The notes beneath the pieces are model-generated. The model had not been told where the DNA came from. It saw only the letters and a program-made list of their open reading frames with translations, and did not search any database. 64,000 nt of DNA from Haplosporangium gracile (lineage: Eukaryota; Mortierellomycota; Mortierellomycetes; Mortierellales; Mortierellaceae), in contig JAAAUF010000008.1 of assembly GCA_015499985.1 (NCBI GenBank), positions 62,001 through 126,000 on the forward strand. Direction: 5' to 3'. This document shows positions 11,701 through 23,617 of the stretch, in pieces. The position numbers and the translations under genes are program-made. The number at the start of each line of letters is the position of its first letter. Position 1 is the stretch's first letter.

Positions 11701-13193
11701 TGCGCTTGGACTTTTGCTTTTCGACAACAGCATCGCCAACAGCTGCAAGCTCGACCTCGGTGTCCTTTCCGAGAGATTCCAGTGTCGACTTGGCTATCTC
11801 CTCATCCTCGATGTGGCTGGGAGCAATGGACTCGCTTGTTTCCTGGTAGTGCTGTCCCTGCATATGTTGATGAGAGCCATTGGTCAAGTGACTGTTGTCC
11901 TCACGGTCTTCAGAAAGATGCTCCTGGTCGGTGAGTTGTGCTTGGATTCCAGCAGTCGCTTGCGACTGAGTAAAATCGAATGTGGGAGAGAAACTCTGTT
12001 CCTGTGAATATGACGAGGAATTGTGGATCAAGGGCTTGCGAGATTTGGGCTCGGCGTCGACCCCAGCGTCTTTGGACTTGCCCTTGGCCTTATCCATAAC
12101 ACCAGTGTCCTATTGTAAATATTCAACAACAAACGATTTAGAATTAGAAGTGCCATATGTAACGTTGACATACCAACTTTCGTTGCAGGTTAGCTGCAGG
12201 CAGAAGGAAAAATGTAGTCTTACCTGGCCTTCAAAGGCTTTAGCACGACCTTTGGTATCGGCAATGTAGTATGGATCGACATCCTCGTCCTCCTCATCGA
12301 AGTAATGAGCAGGGTTCTCGAACTCGTCGTACTCATACGAGTCTTCCTCGGGTGTGGTAGTTTCGACGTACCAATCTCCTTGTGCTGGACTCTTGAACTC
12401 CTCTTGATACTTGACAGCGTCCTCATCCTGCTGCTGCTGTTTATGCTCCAGTTCTTGTTGCTGCTGCTGCTGTTCATGGAACTGTTGCTGTTCGTGGAAT
12501 TGCTGCTCATGGAACTGCTGTTGTTGCGGCAAGTACTGTGCCGGTACTGGTTCTGGCTCGATATGTGGCGTAAATACTGGGACTGCTGAGGTCATTTCGG
12601 GAGGAGTGAAGGCCGTCGAGGTTTCGGGATGGGAGAGCGATTTGGATTTCTTTTTGCCAAACGGCCTCCACTTAGAAGTTTTGGTGGGCTGTCCCTGTGG
12701 CGCCACTGGCGCGGCAACAGAAGTGTCGTTCTGCTGGCTTTTACTTAACGGGGATGTAAGTGGTTGCGCCATGAAAATAGATGGTACTGCGACAGGTGGC
12801 GGGCTGGGAGTTCTTGGAGGGGCAACAAAAGGTACTGTGTAGTTGTTGGCAGGTTGAGTATAGTCGTCGTATCCGTAGCCATTGGTGTTGTTGTTGTTGA
12901 AATTAATGTTGTGATTAAAGTTGTTGTAGTCCTGGCCCTGATTTTGGAATTGTTGAGCGAATTCTGGAGGCGGCTGTGATACAGAGGGCTGCGTTTTGGA
13001 CCGCTTCTTGCCAAAGATTCGAAGTCCTGAGCTTTGCTGTTGCTGCGGCTGTGGTGCTGGTTCTTGGTGCTGCAGTTGTTGAAACTGTGGTGCTTGATAG
13101 TGCTGAACAGGCGATAGGACAGGCGATAGGACAGGCGATTGGTAGGGGTGCTGTTGCTGCTGCATTGGTAGTTGATACCTCTGCTGCTGCTGC

Positions 13194-13227
<34 letters not shown>

Positions 13228-14179
13228 GCTGAACATGAGGATGATAGTGCTGGGATTGATAGTGCTGGGGTTGGTACTGATCATCGGCGTAGCCCATATT
13301 GCGGTTGCTGACAGAGTAGCGATAGTTGTTGGAGCCGTCGTTGCTTTCAGTGGTTGCTGCAGAATGGGCGGGAGAGGTCCCTGGGTGCGATCCACCATTC
13401 TTGGCCAGGGCAGACTCTCTCAGTTGGTTGACTCTGTCGAGGTAGATGGCTTGCTAGAAAGGCGAAGGGCGGAGCAAGGGGGAATGCATGTTCAATGATG
13501 TGCAAAATGTGGGAGTTTGAAGATGGATTCAGGTACCAAAGATCAGAAAAACAGTCGGGCGAAATTGATCATGGATGTTAAGTGGTGTTGTTTCAGTCGT
13601 ACACGCGCCCTGAATTTTTGCTGCTGTTGAGAATGAATTGATCTGACAAAAATAAACGTTAAGTAATAAACTTACGATGGCAATCATAGACTGCTTCTTC
13701 TTTTCGCTCGAACACATGGGGATGACACGGCCGAGATCGTTGGCTGCCTGTGCATAGAGATTTGCCGCCAAGGTGGTCTCCTGAAGCTCATCCAACTGCA
13801 CCGCCTGTTGGGCCTTGACAAGCGCTGCATCAAAAATACTCCTCCACGCACTATCGTTCCATGCCTCTTGGTCCCTGTCTCGACCCAATCGTCCAGGAGG
13901 AGCACTCACGGGGCTCGCACGAGACGACGAAGAAAACGATGCCCGAGGCGGGGCGTAGGAAGAAGGTGCAGTCGAGTAGTTGTTGTTGATGGGACCAGAG
14001 TGTGATGAGAATGAGGAATGAGGCGAGTGGCTGCTGACAGTCTGACTACGGCCGAGGGTTTCGTGGGTATAGATTCCTGGGTGCCCAGAAGGAGGTGGTG
14101 GAGGAGGTCCTGGAGGAGTAGAGATGTTGACCAGAGTAGCAGACCTCCTGTTCCTTGAAGTGGAGGGTGCCGGTGTCAT
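8755..14179 (-). CDS. Very large MIT-domain protein of unknown role
   Basis: Exons on the minus strand 14179-13676, 13453-12224, 12109-10886 and 10773-8755 join in phase 0 throughout, giving 1658 residues. Residues about 111-187, spanning the first intron, form a three-helix MIT-like domain (WRSIFDAALVKAQQAVQLDE, then LYAQAANDLGRVI, then IYLDRVNQLRESALAK). MIT domains bind ESCRT-III tails on endosomes. The rest is mostly disordered: polyglutamine and QQQFHEQ repeats, charged Lys/Glu segments, a Glu-Gln repeat and Pro-Ala linkers. One compact segment stands out at the exon 3/4 join: VPENREIIGFVL followed by VEEVIDYTLEGNEEAALENW and an aromatic/acidic helix. A second helical block near the C-terminus (ATLEQMLESKNVDHVKYYIQ) may be folded. 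An earlier in-frame ATG at 14374 would add 65 residues from pyrimidine-rich promoter-like sequence, so 14179 is preferred. Function beyond the MIT hint is unknown. Confidence 0.8.
13181..13230 (-). repeat. CAG/CAA repeat encoding polyglutamine in MIT-domain gene
   Basis: The plus strand reads as CTG then TTG triplets, so the minus-strand gene has a pure Gln run here. A short 12-bp repeat (three copies, about 13104-13139) encoding Ser-Pro-Val-Leu lies just downstream in the same exon. A second Gln-rich block with repeated FHEQ units lies at about 12425-12530. Confidence 0.88.
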
Positions 14180-16863
14180 TGGTATGTAGTGCGACTGAGT
14201 AAGTCTATTTCCAGACTGAAGGCAATAATAAAGGAAAGGAAGAAAAGAGGGGCGGGTGATGGAGAAGGAAGGGAAGGAGTGGGTTGCAGTGATGGAATGA
14301 GAAGGGTCGGAAGGTTGATGGAGGATCGGGTGTGGGTGAGAGTCGAGGGTGGGATGGAAGGGGCAGAAGGGCAACAGGAACCAAGAGAAGGTAGAAGAAA
14401 AAGAAGAGAAGAAAGGAGTGGAGTAAGAAAAAACAACAATAATAAGAGCAGCCAGGAAGGAGAGGAAGAGGAAGGGAGGGAAAATTGAGATGACAATCTA
14501 TTCTTCCTGACTGGCTGGCTGCTCACTCCTCTTGTTGCTGTTTTTCTCGGTTGTCGTCCCTCTGGCTCCGTATTTTTTATTATCGTTACTGCTCAAACCT
14601 GGCGACCCAACACTACATTAATATGCCTTGTTCTTTTTTTCCTCTTCTCTTCCTTCCTGCTGTTCTTTCGATGAATTGAATGGTTCGCTCTGCTCTACAG
14701 AGGGAAGAGCGCTGAGAGCACTGGTCTTGGCCTTGTTATTGTTGTTCAACCTTATTCTTCTACATGCCTTCTCTTTTCATTCACGGCTCACTGGTTGACG
14801 GGCTTGTTTGCTGGCTGGCTGGCCGATAGGATGTTGAATTAGCGAACGAGGGGTAATTTTTCTCCAGCAGGCACACTCTATCAGAAGACAGTTATGAAGG
14901 AAGGAAGAAGGAAAAGGATGAATAAAGGAAGAAGCAAAGGAAGGCATCCAGTCTGGTTAGCTCGTGGCAGTGGATGCTAAGGTACATCAAGATTCATTCA
15001 TGCTCGGCTCATGCCTTTATTTCTTGCATCTCACTCGCTCATTCAGTACGTCCTTTTTTATCTTGGATAAAGTACCCCTCTTAAGAATGCCTATACATTA
15101 CATGAACTTAAGGCTAAACGGTAATGCGCCAATGGGCGGTGTATACCTCGCTGCATTTTTTTGCTTGTTTTTTGTTGTTGTCGTGTGTTTGTTATGTGTT
15201 TTTTTGTTTTTTTGTGTCCCCATTGTGTGTATGTTCGGCGTGTTTGTTTTTCTTTTTCTTCGCTTCTCTCCGTCACTAGTCAGAAGTGTCAATGGGAGTG
15301 TCTCTTGACGCACTGTTCTTTCTTTCAACCTCCCTCCAGAGGGCGCCATTCTACTCTAAACTCCTTGCGTCACACAAAAACAAACGCCTATTATTGTATC
15401 CATCTGCAGGTGTTACTGACTGGACAGCTCACAGTGAAAGACACCTGCGCAAGTCATATTTTATCCTTGCTGTTTGTCTCAAGCTTTCCTCTCTATTGTT
15501 TACAAACATTAGCAACAAATGCCTTCGTTATTCCCCCTCACTTGTGAAGTATAAAAACCTTGTGAATTAGGTTGGGCGTTTCGTGTTAATGCTATATCGA
15601 TGTCTACCTGTTGCCTCAACAATGATACAGACACATAATGAATCCGCCTTCCACACACATTTGTATTTTCCATTCCTTATGCATGTCCAACGATAAAGAG
15701 AAGCTGATAGTTGAAGCGTCGGCACAATTGGGTATCCCAGGTTTACAATACCGAATGAGGGAAGGCGTCTCCGTCGAATGTAGTTGGACAGTTAGGTCTG
15801 TGCGAGACGGAAGGGAAGATAGGCCTCCCGTGTCTACCCCTGAAAGTCGTCACTAAACGAAAGAGAATCCGCTTGATCCAGTGAACCAGACATGCCTTTG
15901 TACTTTCGCACAAGTCCATTGATGAAAGAAAAGGACTAAAGGTGAAAACAGTCGGTTGAGACGGTCCTTTTTTCATGTTATTATTTTTCGTAGGCATGTA
16001 CGATGCTATGCAGCATATCAATTAAAGCTTCTTGGTCTCAGAATCATCATTGATGGGAGTATTGATTGTCTCTCATCATCAAATGTGACCTTGCGAGGGG
16101 AAAGAATATCGCGTAGGATGATACGTGCAGCCTAGAAAGACAGGCACGAAGGAAGAAAGGAAAGACCACGAGGGCAGGGGAGTGAGCTGTGCTTGAGGTC
16201 CGACACCAGACAGAGACTTCCGGTCACTTATAAACGATCGATTTTGTATTCACACTAATACATAGTCAAGCTATGTATCAACCCTATTCAGTACCAGTTC
16301 TTCTACTTCCCATTTCTGTCGTCATTTTTCAATTCGTCCTCTAGGTCCATCTGAAAGATTGACAAACAAAAGAAAATAGAAGGGCGCGCATTGAACCTTG
16401 CTCGATGAAAAATGGGCGTCATGGGGCAAAACTATGGCCCGTTCCACAAGAGTGCCCAGTTCACTCCATTTTTACACGGAACAGAAGCAGAGGGCGACAA
16501 GAAAAACAAACGTTGCTGCAAGTGACCCCCACTCCCGTCATTTTTCGTACTTTGCATCCGTGGGCAAGGGACGGAAGGAAGAGGAGGAAGGAGAGGTGGG
16601 AAAAATGAAGAGTCGACGCTGTCCTTTTTCCGCCTTCCTTACACTCTCTTCGTCCGTACCTTTTATTGATATTGCTTCGATCGATGCGTCTTTTTTTTCT
16701 TCTTCTTGTTGTCTTTGTTTGTTTATTTGCTATCGTCTGCTCTCTCTCGCTTCATTTCTTCACTCCCTTCCTCTTCCTTCCCTGACTGGAGCTTCATTGA
16801 CATTCGTCCTCTCCATTCGCCTTCCTCCTCCCTCTCCCGTCCTCAAATCTCTCTTCCATCACC
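14180..16863. other. Long gene-free divergent intergenic region
   Basis: About 2.7 kb between the MIT-domain gene (minus) and the F-box gene (plus). Both flanks are pyrimidine-rich toward their gene, as expected of promoters. I checked both strands for spliced exons, tRNA-like B boxes and box C/D pairs and found nothing I can defend. Open frames here are short and low-complexity. It may hold long upstream regulatory sequence, a long 5' untranslated exon or an unrecognised non-coding RNA. Confidence 0.45.
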
Positions 16864-19008
16864 ATGCCTCGGCTCATTCACGCCCTCTCAAAATCCCACG
16901 GTGACCACTCAACACACTTCCGTTCCTGGACGACAGTCCTGGACCACCCTTACTCGACCCCAAGGATTTACAACGGTTTCCAGAATCACTGTTACCCTCC
17001 CTTCCAAAACCAACGGCCCCCCCAAAAAGCTCCACAAAATGCTCTTCTCTCTCCCGGTGGACTGTCTTCCCGACATACTTCGATGCTCGACGTCCCCGAA
17101 GTCCTGGAACGGGTCCTAACCTTCCTAAATCTACAGGACAGGCTCTCAACGCGACTGGTCTGCAAACAGTGGTATGCGGCCAGTAGGCGACTCCTTCGAG
17201 TTCAGACGGTCTGGCAGGAGAATCCAGTCCCGCCCAACCAGTACCATGTCCTCCGGGGTCTTGGAGGGATTGATTCATTGACTTATTCGTTGAAGCAGAG
17301 GGACTATGACAGCACGCCCAATGTCCAGGTTGCATGGAGTCGACTCAAGGAACGTGTCGAGACTGGTCAGACGGCGTGCCTTCAGTCGCTGACGATTAGC
17401 GGACCTGTCAACGTACAAATGCGGATTGCACCATTGCTCCCTTACATGGCATCCTTGACTACCCTCCACTTGCGGTCTGTCGGTCCTTTGAGTTACACCA
17501 TCGCTCTCCTTCTCAATAATTGTCCTCGGTTACGAACTCTTGATATCCATTCAGGATCTCTGTTGCGTCCACGACGAGTCCAAGTACTGGAAGCTGGCGA
17601 GTTACAAGGTCCATACAAGCTCGATACCTTGTCGCTCTACATGGTGTGCATATCTCAGGATTCGATCGAAACCACTGTCTCCAACTGTCCTGCGCTCAAG
17701 TCCCTATCGCTCATTGACCTCATTGATCCACCACTGTCCATCCACGGAACAAATACAGCAACGACTATAACACCAATAGAATTGACGACAGCAACAGCGA
17801 CAGCAGTAGAACGGATTGACAAGCAGCGATTGATAACAACCATTGGCGAGTCGTGCCCGAACCTCAGACACTTTCACTGCTCTGCCAACCAAGGACAACG
17901 AGCGATGGTCTCCCCCATGTCGCTCTTCACCAACTTGCGATCTCTGGGACTCCCTGCACAAACCATCTGTCCTGAGCTCGTCACCATCATCCAGTGCTAC
18001 ACCAGTGTGCTGACATTGCTGAGGATTGAGGGAGTTTCCGATAGCAATGTGGAGCTTTCCGAGAGTCTCCATCGGTATCTGTGCAGCACAGCTGCACTGC
18101 ATCTGAAGCAATTGGACGCACCCTATGTAAACCTGGACGATCGGGTCTTGAACCTCAAAGTCACGATTTCCCCAACACCCGTCACTCTTCTTACAGCTAT
18201 CAATGCCCCACTTCCGACAACTCTTATCACCCCCGACAAGATTTGGGCCTGCCGTGACCTCATCTCGCTCAACATCTCCTTCGGCACCCAGGACAATGCA
18301 GCCCGCAATCTTGCCGAGTCCTCAAGGATCATCTTTGGCTACATCTCTCAAGTCTGCCCACGACTTCAGCACCTCAAGATCTGTCGAGACGCCATTGACT
18401 GTTCGTTGGACGGCGGGCTCTGTCTCCTCAGCGAGCTGGACGATCTCAGGACACTGGAGATCAAGACTGCAACTCTGACTATCCTGAACCTCTGGGACTT
18501 TGGATGGATGGACAACGAGCCGACAGTACTTCAACGCCTCGCTGACAAGATGTCTTTGAACGACTCTCGTGTCCAGAGGAGCTTCCGGTCTCGCTATGAA
18601 TGGCTGGGTTGCAAGGATAGCAGGCATGTTGATCAACAGCGACTAGAGCTCCTGGGCCTGATCCCCACTCCATCCACTTTATCGTCCCCTTCCTCTCCGT
18701 CTTTGACCACACCCAGCCCTACTTCCCGACCCATAGCCAACCCGAACCTGAACCAGAGCCAGCATCAACACCACCAACGAACCCTCTCAAACGGCTCAAG
18801 ATCAAGCAGTAGGAGCAGTTACCGCCACCACAGCTACCATAGCCGATCACACAGTTACAGCGGCCGAGTGGAGCCCGTCAACAACCTAGTTCGATGGCCT
18901 TGCCTGGAACGCTTCACCATCCGCCAAACAAACGATCGCCGGAACCAGACACAAAGCATTCATGGGTTTATTAAGAAGATGCGGCCAGACCTTGCTTTCG
19001 ACTTGTAG
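16864..19008 (+). CDS. F-box / leucine-rich repeat protein
   Basis: Single-exon gene of 714 residues. The F-box spans about residues 76-116 (DVPEVLERVLTFLNLQDRLS, TRLVCKQWYAASRRLLRVQTVW). It is followed by a long leucine-rich region with repeats such as LTTLHLRSVGPL and LRTLDIHSGSLL. A Ser/His/Arg-rich low-complexity stretch (about 620-675) precedes a short ordered tail. Expected role: SCF substrate adaptor, with target unknown. The start at 16864 follows a CACC context. The 73 residues before the F-box are poorly structured, so an internal start at Met74 (17083) is possible. It shares architecture with the 4245-5822 gene but is clearly divergent from it. Confidence 0.83.
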   Translation: MPRLIHALSKSHGDHSTHFRSWTTVLDHPYSTPRIYNGFQNHCYPPFQNQRPPQKAPQNALLSPGGLSSRHTSMLDVPEVLERVLTFLNLQDRLSTRLVCKQWYAASRRLLRVQTVWQENPVPPNQYHVLRGLGGIDSLTYSLKQRDYDSTPNVQVAWSRLKERVETGQTACLQSLTISGPVNVQMRIAPLLPYMASLTTLHLRSVGPLSYTIALLLNNCPRLRTLDIHSGSLLRPRRVQVLEAGELQGPYKLDTLSLYMVCISQDSIETTVSNCPALKSLSLIDLIDPPLSIHGTNTATTITPIELTTATATAVERIDKQRLITTIGESCPNLRHFHCSANQGQRAMVSPMSLFTNLRSLGLPAQTICPELVTIIQCYTSVLTLLRIEGVSDSNVELSESLHRYLCSTAALHLKQLDAPYVNLDDRVLNLKVTISPTPVTLLTAINAPLPTTLITPDKIWACRDLISLNISFGTQDNAARNLAESSRIIFGYISQVCPRLQHLKICRDAIDCSLDGGLCLLSELDDLRTLEIKTATLTILNLWDFGWMDNEPTVLQRLADKMSLNDSRVQRSFRSRYEWLGCKDSRHVDQQRLELLGLIPTPSTLSSPSSPSLTTPSPTSRPIANPNLNQSQHQHHQRTLSNGSRSSSRSSYRHHSYHSRSHSYSGRVEPVNNLVRWPCLERFTIRQTNDRRNQTQSIHGFIKKMRPDLAFDL

Positions 19009-19287
19009 AAAAGTACGGACGGATGACCCGAAGTACTCTTTCGCCCCCTTCCCCCTTTTTTGCGGCATGTGAATAAATAAAATAATTCGCCATGAACAAA
19101 AAAATATCTCCGGTATTCACATATTACTCTCCGGTCAATGCACATGCAAACAAAAGAGCTTTGAAGTAATACGTTAGAACTATTTTTTTATATGTTGTTA
19201 ACCAATGCTAATGATTCGACTCTATGTATACATATCTCATTTTCCTCACCCCCCTCTCTCTCTACTCTATCTCATGGATGCCATTAC

Positions 19288-21452
19288 TTAAATGCCCTTT
19301 GCGCAGGCAGCGAAGAATTTACGGGGGTTGCCGTTCGAGGTGATGAACTTGTTGAGGAAAAAAGGTTCTGATGCAGCTGTAAAATAAGGAACACCAAAGA
19401 ATAACACGCATTCATTGGTTAGTCAAGCAAAGAACATTACCCATCCGTACTTTCAACAACTCAATAACAAAACAGCCAATAAAAAAAAGAGGACTATCAA
19501 TAGACATACCATCGAAGAAGATGTCGGCTTTCTTGTAATAATCAAAGACGCCTTTGGCCTCCTCCCGCGTGTAGTTCGGTACCTCGAGAGAGGTCAAACC
19601 CTGGGTCCAGGGCAAAATCGTCTGAGACAAACGCTTGTAAGGTGAAACCTCCTTAACGCCAAGGGCGACATCCAGGACCTCGCTCTTGTTGGCCAAAAGA
19701 GTGTCGCTCGTGGCAGCAACGATGGCTCCGTGCTTGAAGGTGCTCTTGCCAGAGATATAGTTCAAGAAGAGCTTAGACAATTTCAAGTGCTCAGGGTCGA
19801 GCTCCTTGCCGTCCTGACTCAAGTATTGTGTGGGACGGAAGAAGCTGTTGACCTCATCCACTGCGAGCAAAGTGGGAATACTATTATAAAATATGAGAGT
19901 GAGGTTAGTGAACTGTAAATCAAAGAGTTGCAATGAACATGGATCATTCATATAAAAAAACGAGTTCATATACAATAGACATACTCCTTCTGGACGCCAA
20001 TCTCCTTCATGAAAACTTCCATGACATCCTGAGCAGCAAACTGATCCTTGACTCCGACCTCGAGGAGCGCGCTCAACTTGGTGCCCTTCTCAACCTCGTG
20101 ACGGCCAACCATTGCGGTCTCAGAGGTGGTAATCTTGTCCAAAACGGACTTGTTGACATTTTGGATCTGTCCGACAAGGTTGGAAGCGAGCAAAGGCTGA
20201 ACAAAGGAGGTCGTGTTGGCGACCTTGTTGTATGCGAAAGAGCTGTTCATCCATGTAGTAGCTATGATTGATATAAATTGACGATATGTATGGGCGTGAG
20301 TGACACTGTGCATGCTTCCTTATCGCATTTATTGTCTCTGATTGCTGCACTTGATCCGAATGCTTCCAGAACATACCCTTGGGAACATAGATAACAATCC
20401 ATCCAGCAGAAAGACAGTGGCTGACAGTCTGCAAGAGCAGAGCGCTCTTTCCAGATCCAGCCTCGCCAGTGAGAACGATCCTGCTCTGTGATGATGGGGT
20501 TTTCATGGCCCTATCGACCTTCTCCAAAAAGCTGACAGTCGACTCACGAACGACTAAAGCAGCAGGCTTAATCAACTCGAACTAGTTTGGATATAAAATG
20601 CAATGTATGAAACGAGTGAGATGGCGATCTTTTGTGTCGATGTGAAGCGCTAATCAAATCCATGTCCAATCTCATCGTTTCTTCCAGTGTACAATACCTG
20701 CTCGCTCAAGAGAGTAGGGTAAGCGGTTTGTGCCAATGCGGGGATGACTGTGGAGGGGAATCCAAGAACCTGGCCAACATGCTCCTTTGTGGCGGTCGAC
20801 TATAGGAGATGGGACAGAGGTTAGTGCATGAGCACACAATTATGATCAATGACGAACCCCAACTTCAGAACGTCTAAAGATTGACTTACAGGAAGGAACT
20901 CCTCGACCTTGACGGGAACCGAGGGCTTATAGTACTTTTCGTTCAAACGAGTGGCACCTCCTGATCCAGACTAGTAGTAGTTCAAAAAATAAATGTGAGA
21001 TATCCGACCCCATGTGTCGTAAAAGTTAGATTCTGGTGCGCGCTGTGTCCCTGAATCGGTTGATTGATTGTCTTCCCGATCGAAAAATGTCCATCGCGTC
21101 CTGCTTGCGGATCAAAAAGCCATACCTCGCCCTTGTCGTCATCGGCAGCCTTTTTTTTGCGAAACGAGTTGGACTGTGCCTTGATCTTGGGTGTGGCTAA
21201 TGATATGTGACAGATCGGATCCAATTAGGTCAGTACTGAGGTTTGCTGTACTCCTATGTTCCTTATCCAATCCATGCAATTTTTGAAAGGTGCCGGGGTG
21301 GTACCTTTCTTGGCCTTGCCACTGGCCATGACGACCGTGGAGGCGGTGACATAGTTGGCATACTGGGCTGGAACAGCAGCCCTGGCACGTGCCATCAGGG
21401 AGAGCGAGGTCCTGGAGAGGAGGGGTGTCGATGCAAGGAATCTGTGTGCCAT
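19288..21452 (-). CDS. RSM23: Mitochondrial small-subunit ribosomal protein mS29 (DAP3)
   Basis: Eight exons on the minus strand: 21452-21305, 21196-21126, 20970-20890, 20799-20698, 20581-20377, 20261-19985, 19880-19510 and 19376-19288, giving 447 residues. The first 40 residues are Arg/Ser/Ala-rich without acids, a good mitochondrial presequence. A P-loop (GEAGSGKS, about 173-180) sits after VRESTVSFLEKVDRAM, and LLAVDEVNSFF is the Walker B-like strand. YYKKADIFFDG and the ending near NPRKFFAACAKGI fit DAP3/mS29. The family is a GTP-binding component of the mitoribosomal small subunit head; the animal protein is also linked to apoptosis. It is transcribed divergently from the ATP synthase subunit b gene over about 490 bp. 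The short internal exons (71-102 bp) are phase-consistent. Family assignment is strong. Confidence 0.88.
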
Positions 21453-21945
21453 GCTGTGAATAGTGTTTGTGTATGAGAAGGAGCGAGAGTAGGGAGTGGC
21501 GTGGGTCGTGAGAGTGTCCTGCAGGTGAATCCGATAGAAGTGTCCCGAGAAAGAGAGGTTGAATGCGACCTGTTGCTAGAAAGTGAGGCAAAGCGGAGGT
21601 TCCTGAAGGTGTGTGTAGCTCGAGTCCGAGGCAACAATTATGTGTTTACGATTTCCTTGGAAACACGGTGACTGCTGAATTGCTGAACTATGGGTTCTCA
21701 GAAACAATTGCAGCAACTGCGAAGCAATATAAATCGGTGATGATTTTTAGTTTGATTTGTTTTGTGTTGGCCTTGTTCCGAACAGGCGTGCTACTCCCGT
21801 GCGCGAATTTTCTGTGCTGCCAGCCACCAGCCAGCATTTCCCAGCGAGCAAGCGACCCTTCCCTTCCCGCCCTGAATAATCCCTTGACACACTCTTCCCT
21901 CTCCTTCTCTCCACTCACTCCCCATCACACATCCTCCCTTTCGCC
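21453..21945. promoter_or_regulatory. Shared divergent promoter, mS29 and ATP synthase subunit b
   Basis: About 490 bp between two start codons pointing away from each other, both for nuclear-encoded mitochondrial proteins. The right side is pyrimidine-rich just before the Atp4 start. No gene lies between them. Common control is inferred from the arrangement, not shown. Confidence 0.5.
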
Positions 21946-23617
21946 ATGGCCCTTAGACTTTTGACCAAGAGCTCCTCGGGTAAAACACCACCACCACCTC
22001 ACCTCACTCCTACCATTACGATCGACACTCTTCAACTCTTCACCTTCCATTGACGACTTGCACGATTCACCTCTCACTTTTCTCTCTGTCTTAACAGCGG
22101 GTTGATTCGGCTCCAATTCACTCCACTTCAATCGCAACCACCTTTGCATACCCAACCCCACCCCCCTTTCAATCACGCCATTGAACCTTTAGCTTGGCTT
22201 CACTATTCCTCCAACCCTCACAACGATAAACACTACATACACAAACCTATCTTCACACTTCTTGTTCACCTAGTGTCAATCACGATCACGATTCATCTAC
22301 CTCGCCCCTTTTACGATCAACCTTTCATCGCGCTCAGACACACACTCCCATACTTTTCAATCAGCTTCCATCGCGCTAATGATGACTTTTCAATTATATC
22401 GCTCCTATAATAGTCGCCGCCGTGCGCCCCATGCTCGCTGCCCAGCGCTCCACTGCCTCCGTTGCGTAAGTAACCTCCTTCATCGCCTTCTAGTTAACTT
22501 GTAGGCGTAATCAGTTCGCTGTATGTATTTGATGGTGACGTCAATTTACTAACTTAAGTCTTCGTTTCTCGTTCATATTCATATCAACAGCATCCGCCAC
22601 ATGGCCACTTCCACTGAAGGTTAGCAAGCAGCTTCATCCTTTCGTCTTCCCTTTACCTGTTACAGCCTGGATCTTGAGATATCTGGAAATATGGATCGTG
22701 ACTTCAGGAAGCCAGGATGTACCAACATATCGACAATACTCCCTTCGTCAGCCAACCCAAGACATACAGCACCAAAGAAAAACCGGCTGATGCCAAGGAC
22801 GAATGCAGTACCGGGAATTAGGAAAATTGGAGTCATGATGTCACCACCAACCTGGATACAGTTATCATTGGACAGTTCAATTGCAATTGATCAGTTTGGA
22901 TATTGACAAAATCTGTTTTCGACATTCATCCTCCCCCTTTTATGCTCATCCTTCCAACCGTCAATCCCCATCTTATAACGAACAACAACAACAAAAAAAA
23001 CAGAGAAGCAGATTTCCCCCGAGTCCAAGGCCCAGAGCATCATTGATTCCCTTCCCGGCAACTCTTTGATTTCCAAGACTGGATACGTCACCGCCATTGC
23101 TGGTGCCGCCACCTATTTGATCTCTAAGGAGATCTACGTCTTCAATGAGGAGTCCTTGGTCCTCTTGGCTTTCGCTGCCACCTTCGGTGGTATCGTCAAA
23201 GCTGCCCGCGAGCCCTTCAACGAGTGGGCTGATGTCCACATCAACAAGATCCGCTCCGTTCTTGAGAAGGCCCGCGTCGACCACAAGGCCGCCGTTGCGG
23301 ACCGCATTGACCAGGTCGGTCAGATGAAGGATGTTGTCGAGGTCACCAAGGCTCTCTACGCTCTTTCCAAGGAGACAGCCAAGCTCGAAGCTGAGGCCTT
23401 CGAGCTCAAGCAGAAGACCGCCATGACCGCCGAGGTCAAGTCTGTCCTCGACTCCTGGGTCCGCTACGAGACCTCCGTCCGTGAGCGCGAGCAGTCCAAG
23501 TTGGCTGCCTACATGATCGAGAAGATCAAGGCCGATCTCTTGGACCCCAAGCTCCAGGCCAAGATCCTCGACGAGTCCATCAGCCAGGTCGAGAAGATTG
23601 CCTCCAACAAGGCCTAA
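21946..23617 (+). CDS. ATP4: Mitochondrial ATP synthase subunit b
   Basis: Exons 21946-21979, 22414-22465, 22591-22619 and 23004-23617 join in frame to 242 residues. The last exon carries the recognisable protein: KAQSIIDSLPGNSLISKTGY, a hydrophobic pair of segments (YVTAIAGAATYLISKEIYVF, ESLVLLAFAATFGGIVKAA), then a long charged helix to the end. That is the fungal Atp4/subunit b plan: membrane-anchored peripheral stalk of complex V in the inner membrane. Exons 1-3 encode a basic, Ser/Ala-rich presequence (RPMLAAQRSTASVAIRHMAT). Introns 1 and 3 are long (434 and 384 bp). An alternative start at the Met in exon 2 (22430) would leave the first intron in the 5' leader and still give a good presequence. 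Confidence 0.9.

Noticed and set aside
16033..16094. Possible box C/D RNA on the minus strand (TGATGA, CTGA, GGTC/GACC stem)
   Set aside because: C to D distance is too short, the C box is poor at its first position, and I could not match any guide to rRNA.
22666..22716. Hairpin with CCTGG/CCAGG stem in intron 3 of the ATP synthase b gene
   Set aside because: It could be half of an H/ACA RNA but I found no convincing second hairpin with properly spaced H and ACA boxes.
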